From Benzoatithermus sp963720725 (GTDB lineage: Bacteria > Pseudomonadota > Alphaproteobacteria > Geminicoccales > Geminicoccaceae): DNA of 64,000 bases. The notes under the pieces are model-generated. The model worked only from the letters and a program-made list of their open reading frames with translations, did not search any database and was not told the DNA's origin. Below are positions 44,099 to 52,111 of the stretch, piece after piece (position 1 is the stretch's first letter; every line of letters begins with the position of its first letter). The stretch is taken from positions 1,054,001 through 1,118,000 of the forward strand of contig CAVRGN010000003.1 in the NCBI GenBank assembly GCA_963720725.1, in the 5' to 3' direction. The position numbers were made by a program, and so were the translations under genes.

Positions 44099-44206
44099 CT
44101 GGCGCCCCGGAGTGATTGCGGCAGATGTGTGGCAGGGTCTATCAATCGGCCTGCCGGCGCGGCCGTGGAATCTGCGGTCCGGCCGAACTGGGAGGCTGGG
44201 CCGGGG

Positions 44207-44830
44207 ATGACGACGGTGGCACGACCGCCGATCGAGGTCGGGATCGCGGACAAGAGCCCGCTGGTGCTGGCAGCACTGAAGAGTCTCCTCGGCCAGACCG
44301 ACCGGTTCAGCCTGACGGTGGCTGCCAGCGACGGCGAGCGCTTCATGGAGGCCGTGCGACGCCTGCATTTCCACGTCGGGATCATTGGCTGGGTGATGCC
44401 CTACCATGATGGGCGCGCGGTGCTGGAGGCCCTGCGCAACGTCCCCGACGGCCCGCGGATCGTGGTCTACACCGGCGATCCGGATCCCACTCTGCCACGC
44501 CGAGCCATGGCCCTGGGTGCTGCGGCCTTCGTCTCCAAGCGCGAGCCGCCCGAGCGTCTGCTCGACGCGGTCGAGGCGGTGGCGCGCGGCAAAATGGTGT
44601 TCCCCTTCCTCGACGTCAGCGGGCTCAACGACGATCCGTTGGAGAGCTTGAGCCCGCGCGAGCGCGAACTGTTGGCCGAGTTGGGCAGCGGCCGCACCAA
44701 CGCCGAGCTCGCGCGCAATCTCGGCGTGTCGGTCAACACGGTGAAGTTCCATTTGCGCAATCTGTTCGACAAGCTGCAGGTCCGCAGCCGGGCCCAGGCG
44801 GTGCAACTCTGGCACGAGAGCCGTCGGTGA
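44207..44830 (+). CDS. LuxR/NarL-type response regulator with a degenerate receiver
   Basis: 207 residues from ATG at 44207, 11 bases after GGAGG; a longer frame exists upstream. The receiver domain is at residues 8-130, and the LuxR helix-turn-helix at about 140-205 (LSPRERELLAELGSGRTNAE, LGVSVNTVKFHLRNLFDKL). The acidic pair is ADKS rather than DD, and the phosphoacceptor position reads GIIGWVMP where an Asp is expected, so phosphorylation is unlikely. The switch Lys (FVSKRE) is kept. Coupled by GTGA to the phosphoribulokinase gene, which suggests it regulates sugar-phosphate genes. Confidence 0.87.
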   Translation: MTTVARPPIEVGIADKSPLVLAALKSLLGQTDRFSLTVAASDGERFMEAVRRLHFHVGIIGWVMPYHDGRAVLEALRNVPDGPRIVVYTGDPDPTLPRRAMALGAAAFVSKREPPERLLDAVEAVARGKMVFPFLDVSGLNDDPLESLSPRERELLAELGSGRTNAELARNLGVSVNTVKFHLRNLFDKLQVRSRAQAVQLWHESRR

Positions 44831-45756
44831 TCCGATCCGCTGCGCAGCCCGTGATCCTCGGCATCGTCGGCGATTCCGCCGCGGGCAAGACCACGCTGAC
44901 CGATGGCATCGCCGCCATCCTCGGATCCGACCGGGTGGCCTGCATCTGCAGCGACGACTATCACCGCTACAGCCGGGCGGAGCGCGACCGGCTGCAGCTC
45001 ACCGCGCTCGACCCGGCCGCCAACCATCTCGACATCTTCGAGCAGCATCTGCGCCTGCTGCGCCAGGGTCAGCCCATCCTCAAGCCGGTCTACGACCATC
45101 GCGACGGCTCGCTGGCGGCTCCGGTTTACGTCGAGCCGCGGCCCTACATCATCGTCGAGGGCCTGCTCGGCTATCACAGTCGGGCCATGCGCGAGTGCTA
45201 CGACGTCAAGCTGTTCCTGGAACCGGCCGAGGAATTGCGGGTGCGCTGGAAAACGCAGCGTGACACGGCCAAGCGCGGCTACACCCGCGCCCAGGTCATG
45301 CAGCAGATCGCCGAGCGCGAGCGGGACACGCAGGCGTTCGTGCGGCCGCAGCGGACCTTTGCCGACATCGTGGTCACCTTCTACCCGCCGGTGGGCCATG
45401 CCGAGGAGAGCGGCGCGCATCTGAACGTCCGCCATATCCTGCGGCCGACGCTGCCGCACCCCGACCTCACCCCGCTCCTGGAGCAGGGCGCCAATTCCGG
45501 CCTGCATCTCGAGCTGTTGCGCGACAATGACGGCAAGCCCGTCGACATGCTGGAGCTGCACGGCGATATTGCCGACCGCAAGGCCCTGCGCCTGGAGGAG
45601 CTGCTCTGGTCCCTGATCCCCGAGGCCGGACATCTGCGCCCCAATGTCGGCACCTTCGACGGTGACGAGCGCGCGGTCAGCCATCCGCTGGCCCTGACGC
45701 AGCTTCTGATCGCCTACCACATGGTCAAGGCGGCCGCAGGCCGGCACGGCGCCTGA
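44827..45756 (+). CDS. prk: Phosphoribulokinase
   Basis: 309 residues from GTG at 44827. Walker A GIVGDSAAGKTTL is at about residues 12-24, followed by CSDDYHRYSRAERDRLQLTALDP in parts and YIIVEGLLGYHS; these match bacterial PRK (DDYH with catalytic Asp). It phosphorylates ribulose 5-phosphate to ribulose 1,5-bisphosphate. No RuBisCO is in the window. Rpe, which supplies ribulose 5-phosphate, is directly downstream. Confidence 0.92.
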   Translation: MIRSAAQPVILGIVGDSAAGKTTLTDGIAAILGSDRVACICSDDYHRYSRAERDRLQLTALDPAANHLDIFEQHLRLLRQGQPILKPVYDHRDGSLAAPVYVEPRPYIIVEGLLGYHSRAMRECYDVKLFLEPAEELRVRWKTQRDTAKRGYTRAQVMQQIAERERDTQAFVRPQRTFADIVVTFYPPVGHAEESGAHLNVRHILRPTLPHPDLTPLLEQGANSGLHLELLRDNDGKPVDMLELHGDIADRKALRLEELLWSLIPEAGHLRPNVGTFDGDERAVSHPLALTQLLIAYHMVKAAAGRHGA

Positions 45757-45779
45757 CGGCTGCGTTCGGAGTGGTAACC

Positions 45780-46439
45780 ATGGCCCTCGAGGTTCTGATC
45801 GCACCCTCGATCCTCGCCTGCGATTTCGCACGGCTGGCCGAGGAGGTGCGCGCGGTGGACGCAGCCGGCGCCGACTGGATCCATCTCGACGTGATGGACG
45901 GGCATTTCGTGCCCAACCTCACCTTCGGCCCCGACCTCGTCCGAGCGATCCGGCCGCACACCGCCAAGTGCTTCGACACGCACCTCATGATCTCGCCGGT
46001 CGATTCCTATCTGGAGGCGTTTGCGAGAGCCGGTGCGGACCGGATCATCGTCCATGCCGAAGCCACGACGCACCTCGACCGCACGCTCCAGGCCATCGCC
46101 GCCCTTGGCAAGCTGGCCGGGGTTTCGCTCAACCCCGCCACGCCCGAGACGGTCGTGGAATATGTGCTCGACCGAATCGACCTCGTCCTGGTGATGACCG
46201 TCAATCCCGGCTTCGGCGGCCAGACGTTCATCCCCGCGACTTTGGAGAAGATCCGCCGGTTGCGGGCGATCACCGCCGGGCGGGGGATCCGCATCGAGGT
46301 GGATGGCGGGATCACCGCCGCTACGGCCCCGGCCGCGATCGAGGCCGGGGCCTCGGTGCTGGTCGCCGGATCGGCGGTGTTCGGGCAGCCCGACTACGGC
46401 GCCGCCATCCGTGCCCTGCGGCCTTCGCTGACGGTGTAG
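45780..46439 (+). CDS. rpe: Ribulose-phosphate 3-epimerase
   Basis: 219 residues from ATG at 45780 (GGAGTGG upstream). IAPSILACDFARL, HLDVMDGHFVPNLTFGPD, HLMI and VMTVNPGFGGQ are the TIM-barrel metal and phosphate motifs. It interconverts ribulose 5-phosphate and xylulose 5-phosphate. It is 23 bases downstream of prk in the luxR-prk-rpe operon. Length is normal. Confidence 0.95.
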   Translation: MALEVLIAPSILACDFARLAEEVRAVDAAGADWIHLDVMDGHFVPNLTFGPDLVRAIRPHTAKCFDTHLMISPVDSYLEAFARAGADRIIVHAEATTHLDRTLQAIAALGKLAGVSLNPATPETVVEYVLDRIDLVLVMTVNPGFGGQTFIPATLEKIRRLRAITAGRGIRIEVDGGITAATAPAAIEAGASVLVAGSAVFGQPDYGAAIRALRPSLTV

Positions 46440-46452
46440 CGGGGCCGGCCCC

Positions 46453-46614
46453 TCATTCCACGCGCAGGAAACGTACGAAATCGTAGAGGCACATCGCGAG
46501 CACGGCGGCGATGATGATCATGAGCGGCGGCGCCGCGACGGAGATCGCGAGAAAGCCGACGAACAGGGCGAACAGGACATAGCCGATGCAGGCGGCGATC
46601 AGGTTGGCACCCAT
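46453..46614 (-). CDS. 53-residue two-helix membrane protein, coupled to amidase
   Basis: ATG at 46614 shares a base with the amidase stop (TGATG), indicating coupling. The protein begins MGANLIAACIGYVLFALF and has two hydrophobic helices (IAACIGYVLFALFVGFLAI and PLMIIIAAVLAMCL), ending DFVRFLRVE. It is not recognised. It is the last gene of the TRAP-amidase operon; the stop is 13 bases from the rpe stop. A role in the transporter or membrane is a guess. Confidence 0.7.
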   Translation of the reverse strand: MGANLIAACIGYVLFALFVGFLAISVAAPPLMIIIAAVLAMCLYDFVRFLRVE

Positions 46615-47951
46615 CAGGCACGCTCCTTAGAAATCTCGGTGACCTGGTCGACCAGCCAGCGGGCGGTTCGCAGCAGGCGCGCATCGTCGCCCATCGCACC
46701 GACCAGCTGGCAGCCTAGGGGCAGCCCGGCCGGTCCGCGCATGATCGGCAGGCTGATCGCCGGCTGGCCGGTGAGGGACCACAAGGTGCAAAAACGCGGG
46801 TTGCCCGTGGCGTCCAGCCCCAGCGGCGCTTCGCCCGGGGCGGCCGGGGTCACCACGGCGTCGAACTCCTCGAACAGCCGCGCCAGCATCGACTGGAATT
46901 CCAGGCGGGACGCGAGCGCCTGCTGGTAGCCGGGTGCGGTCGTCGCCAGCCCGGCGTCGATCAGCTGCTGAAGTTCGGGGCTGAGCTGGGCCCGGCCCCG
47001 CTCATGCTCCGGCGCCAGATGAAAGGCGAGTTCGGCGGTCCAGATCGTCCGATGGATCTCGATCGCCCGCGCGAAGCCGTCGGGAAGCGTCACCACGGTG
47101 GCGCATGCAGCCAGCGCTTCGCCCAGTTCGGCGAATGCCTGGCGGGTCGAGGGCTCGGCCTCGTCCCAGGTCGGCCCGCCGACGAAGGCGAGCCGCGGCC
47201 GCACCGGCGGCGCTTGCGCGGCGACGCGCACCAGGGACGGTGCGGGCTGCGGCCAGGTCGCATGATCGGCCGGATCGAAGCCCACCAGCTGCTCGGCCAG
47301 AAAAGCGATGTCGGCAAGGTCGCGGGCGAACAGGCCGACATGGTCCAGGGTCGCCGAGGTGGTGAGCACGCCGGTGCGCGGGATCAGCCCGTAGCTGGGC
47401 TTGAAGCCGAACACGCCGCAGAACGAGGCGGGACGGATCACCGAGCCGTTGGTCTGGCTGCCGATGGCCAGCGGCGCCATGCCCGCCGCCACCGCCGCCG
47501 CCGAACCGCTCGAGGAGCCGCCCGGAGTCCGTTCCGGATCGTGCGGATTGCGGGTCTTGCCGGGACTGAAGCAGGCGAACTCGGTGGTGACCGTCTTGCC
47601 CAGCAGCACCGCACCCGCCGCCCGCAGGCGGCTGACGATGAAGGCATCGCGCCGCGGCCTGCGGCCGGCATGCAGCACGCTGCCGTTCTCGGTCGGGAAG
47701 TCGGAGGTGTCGACGATGTCCTTGACCGCGATCGGAACCCCGTGCAGCGGGCCAAGGGGTCGCCCGGCGCGCTTGCGGTCGTCCAGTGCCCTGGCTTGGC
47801 CACGAGCGTGCTCGGGTGAGATGTGGGCGAAGGCTTGGACCCGCGGCTCGTCGGCGGCGATGCGCGCCAGGCAGGCCTCGGTGACCTCGAGCGCGGTGAC
47901 CTTGCCCGCGCCGATGTCGCGGGCCAGCTCGACCGCGGTGGGCTCGCGCAT
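46614..47951 (-). CDS. Amidase-signature family amidase
   Basis: 445 residues from ATG at 47951. The Ser-cisSer-Lys triad is visible: Lys 77 in GVPIAVKDIVD, the cis-Ser in TPGGSSSGSAAAVAAG and the nucleophile Ser 170 in QTNGSVIRPASFCG. It hydrolyses an amide to acid and ammonia; the substrate is unknown. It follows the TRAP large subunit with 5 bases between, so the imported compound may be its substrate or product. Confidence 0.92.
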   Translation of the reverse strand: MREPTAVELARDIGAGKVTALEVTEACLARIAADEPRVQAFAHISPEHARGQARALDDRKRAGRPLGPLHGVPIAVKDIVDTSDFPTENGSVLHAGRRPRRDAFIVSRLRAAGAVLLGKTVTTEFACFSPGKTRNPHDPERTPGGSSSGSAAAVAAGMAPLAIGSQTNGSVIRPASFCGVFGFKPSYGLIPRTGVLTTSATLDHVGLFARDLADIAFLAEQLVGFDPADHATWPQPAPSLVRVAAQAPPVRPRLAFVGGPTWDEAEPSTRQAFAELGEALAACATVVTLPDGFARAIEIHRTIWTAELAFHLAPEHERGRAQLSPELQQLIDAGLATTAPGYQQALASRLEFQSMLARLFEEFDAVVTPAAPGEAPLGLDATGNPRFCTLWSLTGQPAISLPIMRGPAGLPLGCQLVGAMGDDARLLRTARWLVDQVTEISKERA

Positions 47952-47956
47952 CTCGC

Positions 47957-49276
47957 TCAACGGTAGAGCACGCCCGGCAGCCACATGGCGATCTGCGGGA
48001 AGATGTAGAGCAGCGCCATCGACAGGAAAACCATCATCAGGAACGGCATGCAGCCGGAGAAGATCTGCGTCAGCCGCACGCTGGGCGGGGCGACGCCCTT
48101 CAGGTAGTAGGCCGACATCGCCATCGGCGGCGTCAGGAACGAGGTCTGCAGGTTGAGCGCGACGAGTATGCCGAAGAAGATCGGATCGACGCCGAAATGG
48201 TCCAGCAGCGGCAGGAAGATCGGCACGAAGATGATGATGATCTCGGACCATTCCAGCGGCCAGCCCAGCAGGAAGATGATGAACTGGGTGAGCAGCAGGA
48301 AAGTGAGCGGGGTCAGGTCCAGACCGAGCACCAGGTCCTTCACCACCGACTCGCCGCCGAGATAGGAGAAGACGCTGGAGAAATTCCACGAGCCGATGAA
48401 CAGGAAGCACACCATGGCCGAGGTGCGCGCGGTCAGGTAGACGGCCTCGGCCAGCCGCTCGAAGGTGAGCGCCCGGTAGATCGCCGCCAGCAGCAGCGAG
48501 CCGAACGCACCGACCGCCGCCGCCTCGGTCGGGGTGGCCAAGCCGAACAGGATCGCCCCCAGCACGGAGAGGATCAGGACCGCCAGCGGCACGAACGACT
48601 TGAGCATCGCCAGCCAGACCTCGCCGCTCGACACCCGTGTCTGGCTCTCGGGCAGCTTGGGAGCGAGGCTGGGGTTCAGCACCGCGCGGGTGATGACGTA
48701 GGTGATGTATAGCCCGGCCAGGAGGAATCCCGGGAACATCGCCGCTGCGTAGAGCTTGACCACCGACACGCCGGCCGCGGCGGCGAAGACGATCAGCATG
48801 ATGGAAGGCGGGATCAGGATGCCCAGCGTGCCGCCGGCGGCGATGACCCCGGTGGACAGCTTGATGTCGTAGTTGGCCTTGAGCATGGCCGGCAAGGCCA
48901 AGAGCCCCATCAGCGTGACCACCGCGCCGACGATGCCGGTGGCGGTGGCGAACAGGGCGCAGGTGATCAGCGTGGCCACCGCCAGCGAGCCCGGGACGTT
49001 GCGCGCCGCCAGCTGGATCGAGTGGAACAGCTTGTCGAGGATGTTCGAACGCTCGACGACGTAGCCCATGAACAGGAACAGGGGGACCGCCACCAGGACA
49101 TCGTTGGCCATGATGTCGTTCACGTTGGTGACGATCAGATTGAAGATCCGGAAGTCCATGGCGTAGAAGCCGAAGAACACGGACAACGCCAGCAGCGTGA
49201 AGGCGATGGGGAAGCCGAGGAAGATCAGCAGGATGAAGACGACCATCTGGACGATGGCGATCTGCGGATCGGTCAT
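47957..49276 (-). CDS. TRAP transporter large permease subunit (DctM-like)
   Basis: 439 residues from ATG at 49276, overlapping dctQ as ATGA. About 12 hydrophobic helices; GGTLGILIPPSIMLIVFA, the DctM signature, and LGLATPTEAAAVGAFG-type segment (FGLATPTEAAAVG). It uses the sodium or proton gradient to move a substrate delivered by the periplasmic protein. Confidence 0.94.
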   Translation of the reverse strand: MTDPQIAIVQMVVFILLIFLGFPIAFTLLALSVFFGFYAMDFRIFNLIVTNVNDIMANDVLVAVPLFLFMGYVVERSNILDKLFHSIQLAARNVPGSLAVATLITCALFATATGIVGAVVTLMGLLALPAMLKANYDIKLSTGVIAAGGTLGILIPPSIMLIVFAAAAGVSVVKLYAAAMFPGFLLAGLYITYVITRAVLNPSLAPKLPESQTRVSSGEVWLAMLKSFVPLAVLILSVLGAILFGLATPTEAAAVGAFGSLLLAAIYRALTFERLAEAVYLTARTSAMVCFLFIGSWNFSSVFSYLGGESVVKDLVLGLDLTPLTFLLLTQFIIFLLGWPLEWSEIIIIFVPIFLPLLDHFGVDPIFFGILVALNLQTSFLTPPMAMSAYYLKGVAPPSVRLTQIFSGCMPFLMMVFLSMALLYIFPQIAMWLPGVLYR

Positions 49277-49851
49277 CGCGGCGATCCGGGTGCCTGCTGC
49301 TGGTGCAGGATTGCCGTCTCCATTTCCTCGACGTCGTGCAGGCGCCGCGGCCATTCGCCGGCTTTGATGCACTGCCAGCACCGCAGGATCTCGGCGACAC
49401 CCTGCAGGACCAGGAACACGCCGGCGATCGGGATCAGGGTCTTGGTGGGATAGACCGGGATCCCGGCCGGGCTGAAGATGCTGACCTCCTTGAACCGCCA
49501 GGACTGCGCCGCGAAGTGCCAGCCCGAATAGATCAGCGCCAGGGCGGCCGGCATGAAGAAGATGACGTAGAGGACCAGGTCCAAGCTGGCCTGGACCTTA
49601 GGCGGCCAGAGCCGGTAGAGCACGTCGCCGCGGACGTGGCCATTGCGCGACAGGGTGTAGGCGCCGCCCATCAGGAACATGGCGCCGTACATCATGTAGC
49701 CGATGTCGTAGGACCAGCCGGTCGGCGCGTTCAGCACATAGCGGACGAACACCTCATAGCAGGTCGCCAGCATCAGGATGACGACGCACCATGCGAACGC
49801 ATGTCCGGACCAGAGCGAGAGTTTGTCGATGAAGCGTATGATCGAGGCCAA
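49273..49851 (-). CDS. TRAP transporter small permease subunit (DctQ-like)
   Basis: 192 residues if TTG 49851 is the start (MASIIRFIDKLSLWSGHAF); ATG 49935 would add 28 uncharacteristic residues. Four membrane helices with VVILMLATCYEVFVRYVLNAPTGWSYDI in parts, the DctQ hallmark ExxxRY. It pairs with the DctM-like protein. Confidence 0.9.
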   Translation of the reverse strand: MASIIRFIDKLSLWSGHAFAWCVVILMLATCYEVFVRYVLNAPTGWSYDIGYMMYGAMFLMGGAYTLSRNGHVRGDVLYRLWPPKVQASLDLVLYVIFFMPAALALIYSGWHFAAQSWRFKEVSIFSPAGIPVYPTKTLIPIAGVFLVLQGVAEILRCWQCIKAGEWPRRLHDVEEMETAILHQQQAPGSPR

Positions 49852-49938
49852 GCGCCATTCCCCCGCCCGCGGCGGGATCGGCCGCCGGGATCGCTGCTCC
49901 ACGCCCTGAGCCGGGCCCCGCGGGGCCCGGCCCATGGC

Positions 49939-51084
49939 TCACATGTCGATCTTGCCGAAATAATGCTCGTAGGCGAGCCGGTAGTCGGCGTTGTTGAACA
50001 GTTCGTAGTAGGCGACCCGCTTGGCCCAGGCTTTCTGACTCTCCACAACCTTGGCGAAGAACGGATCCTCCATCAGCGTGGGCAGCACCTTGTCCCAGGC
50101 TTCCAGCTGGGCCTCGAGGATCGAAGGATCGGTCCGTGACACGGTCACGCCCGCTTCCGTCTGCAGCCACTGCAGATCGTTGGAATAGTTGTCCATCGCC
50201 ATCGCGAAGTTCGCGGTCGAAGCCGCTTCCGCGGCATACTTCAAGATCGCCTGCTGTTCCTGGGCCAGGCTGTCGAACTTGGTCTTGTTGAAGATGATCT
50301 CGAAGTACTCGGTGGCCTGATGGTAGGACGACATCATGTAGACCTTCGAGACGTCCTGTGCGCCGAAGCGCCGGTCCGAGGTCGGGTTGTTGAACTCGAA
50401 GGCATCGATGACGCCACGCTCCATCGCGGGCAGGATCTCGCCGCCGGGAAGCTGGGCTACCGACATGCCCATCGCCTGCATGACGTCGGCGGCAAGACCG
50501 ACCGTCCGGTATTTGAGCCCCTTCAGGTCGTCGGGGCTGGTCGGCTTGTTCTTGAACCAACCGAGAGGCTGGGTCGGCATCGGCATGGCGAAGAAGCCGA
50601 CGATGTTGAGCCCGAGCACCTGTTGGATCAGCTCGTCGTAGAGGGCCTGTCCACCGCCCTCGTGGATCCAGGCCAACCCCTGATGCGCATTCCAGCCCCA
50701 AACCGGGCTGGTGCCGAACAGGGATGCCGACTTGCTCTTGCCGTACCAATACGCGCACACGTGATGCCCGGCGTCGAGGACGCCGTCATTGACCGCGTCC
50801 TGCAGCGAGAACGGCTTCACCACGGCGCCGGCGATCAGGTATTCGATCACGAGGCGGCCACCGGACATCTCGTTGACCCGGGTGACGTATTCCTGCGCCA
50901 TGTCGTTGAAGATGTCCTTGGCGCCCCAGGCGCCCTGCATCTTCAGGGTCACGGTCTGCGCCCGGCTGACATTGGGCATGGCGACCGTCGCGGCAGCACC
51001 GGCGGCGACCGCGGTGGCACCGGTCAGGAACCGGCGACGACCGGGCGCATTCGTGCCCGCAGCACTCGGCTGGATCTCGCTCAT
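49939..51084 (-). CDS. TRAP transporter solute-binding protein (DctP-like)
   Basis: 381 residues from ATG at 51084. The leader has twin Arg (GRRRFLTGATAVAAGAAA, residues 15-32), so Tat export is expected. The mature part (VTLKMQGAWGAKDIF, FFAMPMPTQPLGWFKNKP, LKGLKYRTVGLAADVMQAMG, IDAFEFNNPTSD) matches the TRAP DctP group that binds carboxylates, including the Arg of LKYRTVG. It leads the dctP-dctQ-dctM-amidase operon. Confidence 0.92.
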   Translation of the reverse strand: MSEIQPSAAGTNAPGRRRFLTGATAVAAGAAATVAMPNVSRAQTVTLKMQGAWGAKDIFNDMAQEYVTRVNEMSGGRLVIEYLIAGAVVKPFSLQDAVNDGVLDAGHHVCAYWYGKSKSASLFGTSPVWGWNAHQGLAWIHEGGGQALYDELIQQVLGLNIVGFFAMPMPTQPLGWFKNKPTSPDDLKGLKYRTVGLAADVMQAMGMSVAQLPGGEILPAMERGVIDAFEFNNPTSDRRFGAQDVSKVYMMSSYHQATEYFEIIFNKTKFDSLAQEQQAILKYAAEAASTANFAMAMDNYSNDLQWLQTEAGVTVSRTDPSILEAQLEAWDKVLPTLMEDPFFAKVVESQKAWAKRVAYYELFNNADYRLAYEHYFGKIDM

Positions 51085-51175
51085 TTTCTTGCCTCCCTTG
51101 CGGCGCCCGCGCGCCTGAGAACCGCACGATATTTGCCGCAACCCTACTGTGACAAGCTTTCCCGTGCGCATTTCG

Positions 51176-51871
51176 CTACTGCTTGTTCAATTCTTCCTTC
51201 AGCTGGGTCAGAAGTTCGCCATCAAGCGCCGCGCCACGCCCGCCGCGGCACAGCGCACCGCGAAAGCCGAGAAAGTCGGGACCGAGCGGCGCGAGTTCGG
51301 CTACGTCGGTGAGCCGCAGCGAGCCGGCCAGCCCGGTCAACAGTCCGAGCGCCCGCGCTTCGGCCACGAACCGGCCGAGTGCGGCCAGTGGCTGATGGTC
51401 AAGCAGGCCGCCATGCGACTTGCCGGCCGTGTCCAGCATGACACCGTGGAAACCGGCCGCGGCCAAGCAGTCGCAAAGGTCGAGATCGGGGTCCTGATCG
51501 GCCATGAGCACGGCCACCAGCCTGATCCCTTCCGCCGCGACCGGCTTCAGGGCCGTCGCCAGCGCGCGGTGGTCACCGCCGGCGAAGAAGCCGAGCTTGA
51601 CGATGTCGACCGCGGTAGCGGCGGTGGTGCGCGCGGCGGCGCCGAGCAGATGCGCGTCGGGCGGCAGGTCGCCCACGGTGGCGCTGAGCGGCCGGCGGCC
51701 GGCCACCATCCGCACGGCGGCGCCGAGGTCGGCCAATGGCCACGCCCCAAGTGCCCCGTCCTGCGGGTCCTTGAGGTCGATGAAATCGGCCAACGGCAGG
51801 GCGCGCTCGACCTCGGCCAGGTCGGCAACGCTGGCGAGCAGGGCGGGGCGCGGCTCGAGATCAGCGGACAT
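51176..51871 (-). CDS. mfnB: (5-formylfuran-3-yl)methyl phosphate synthase homologue MfnB
   Basis: 231 residues from ATG at 51871. Matches the MfnB family (DUF556) with both active-site Lys: FIDLKDPQDGALGAW (Lys 34) and VDIVKLGFF (Lys 92), and the ending FLGFRGALCRGGRG. MfnB makes the furan precursor of methanofuran from two glyceraldehyde 3-phosphate. It is divergent from the PQQ dehydrogenase gene across 240 bases in which I see no other gene. Confidence 0.85.
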   Translation of the reverse strand: MSADLEPRPALLASVADLAEVERALPLADFIDLKDPQDGALGAWPLADLGAAVRMVAGRRPLSATVGDLPPDAHLLGAAARTTAATAVDIVKLGFFAGGDHRALATALKPVAAEGIRLVAVLMADQDPDLDLCDCLAAAGFHGVMLDTAGKSHGGLLDHQPLAALGRFVAEARALGLLTGLAGSLRLTDVAELAPLGPDFLGFRGALCRGGRGAALDGELLTQLKEELNKQ

Positions 51872-52111
51872 CGGCGGATGGACTGGCTCTTGGGTCGTGT
51901 GGTGGGGACGCCTCCGGCGCGCAGCGGGTCTCGGCGTTGCAGCCGGCCTCGTCAAGAGCACATCGTCGGCGGTCGGCGCGGTGCCGGCCGACGCGGACAC
52001 CCCTTTGGCGAGACTCTTTCCCCTTGCAGGCGGCCAGAATCGAATTAGCCTGCCAACCTGAAGTAGCGTGGCCGACCGGAACTCGGCTGCAGAAAAACAG
52101 GGAGGACCGCC

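Noticed and set aside
42284..44815. 843-codon minus-strand open frame
   Set aside because: It is antisense to ppx and the LuxR gene and has the composition of a GC-rich shadow.
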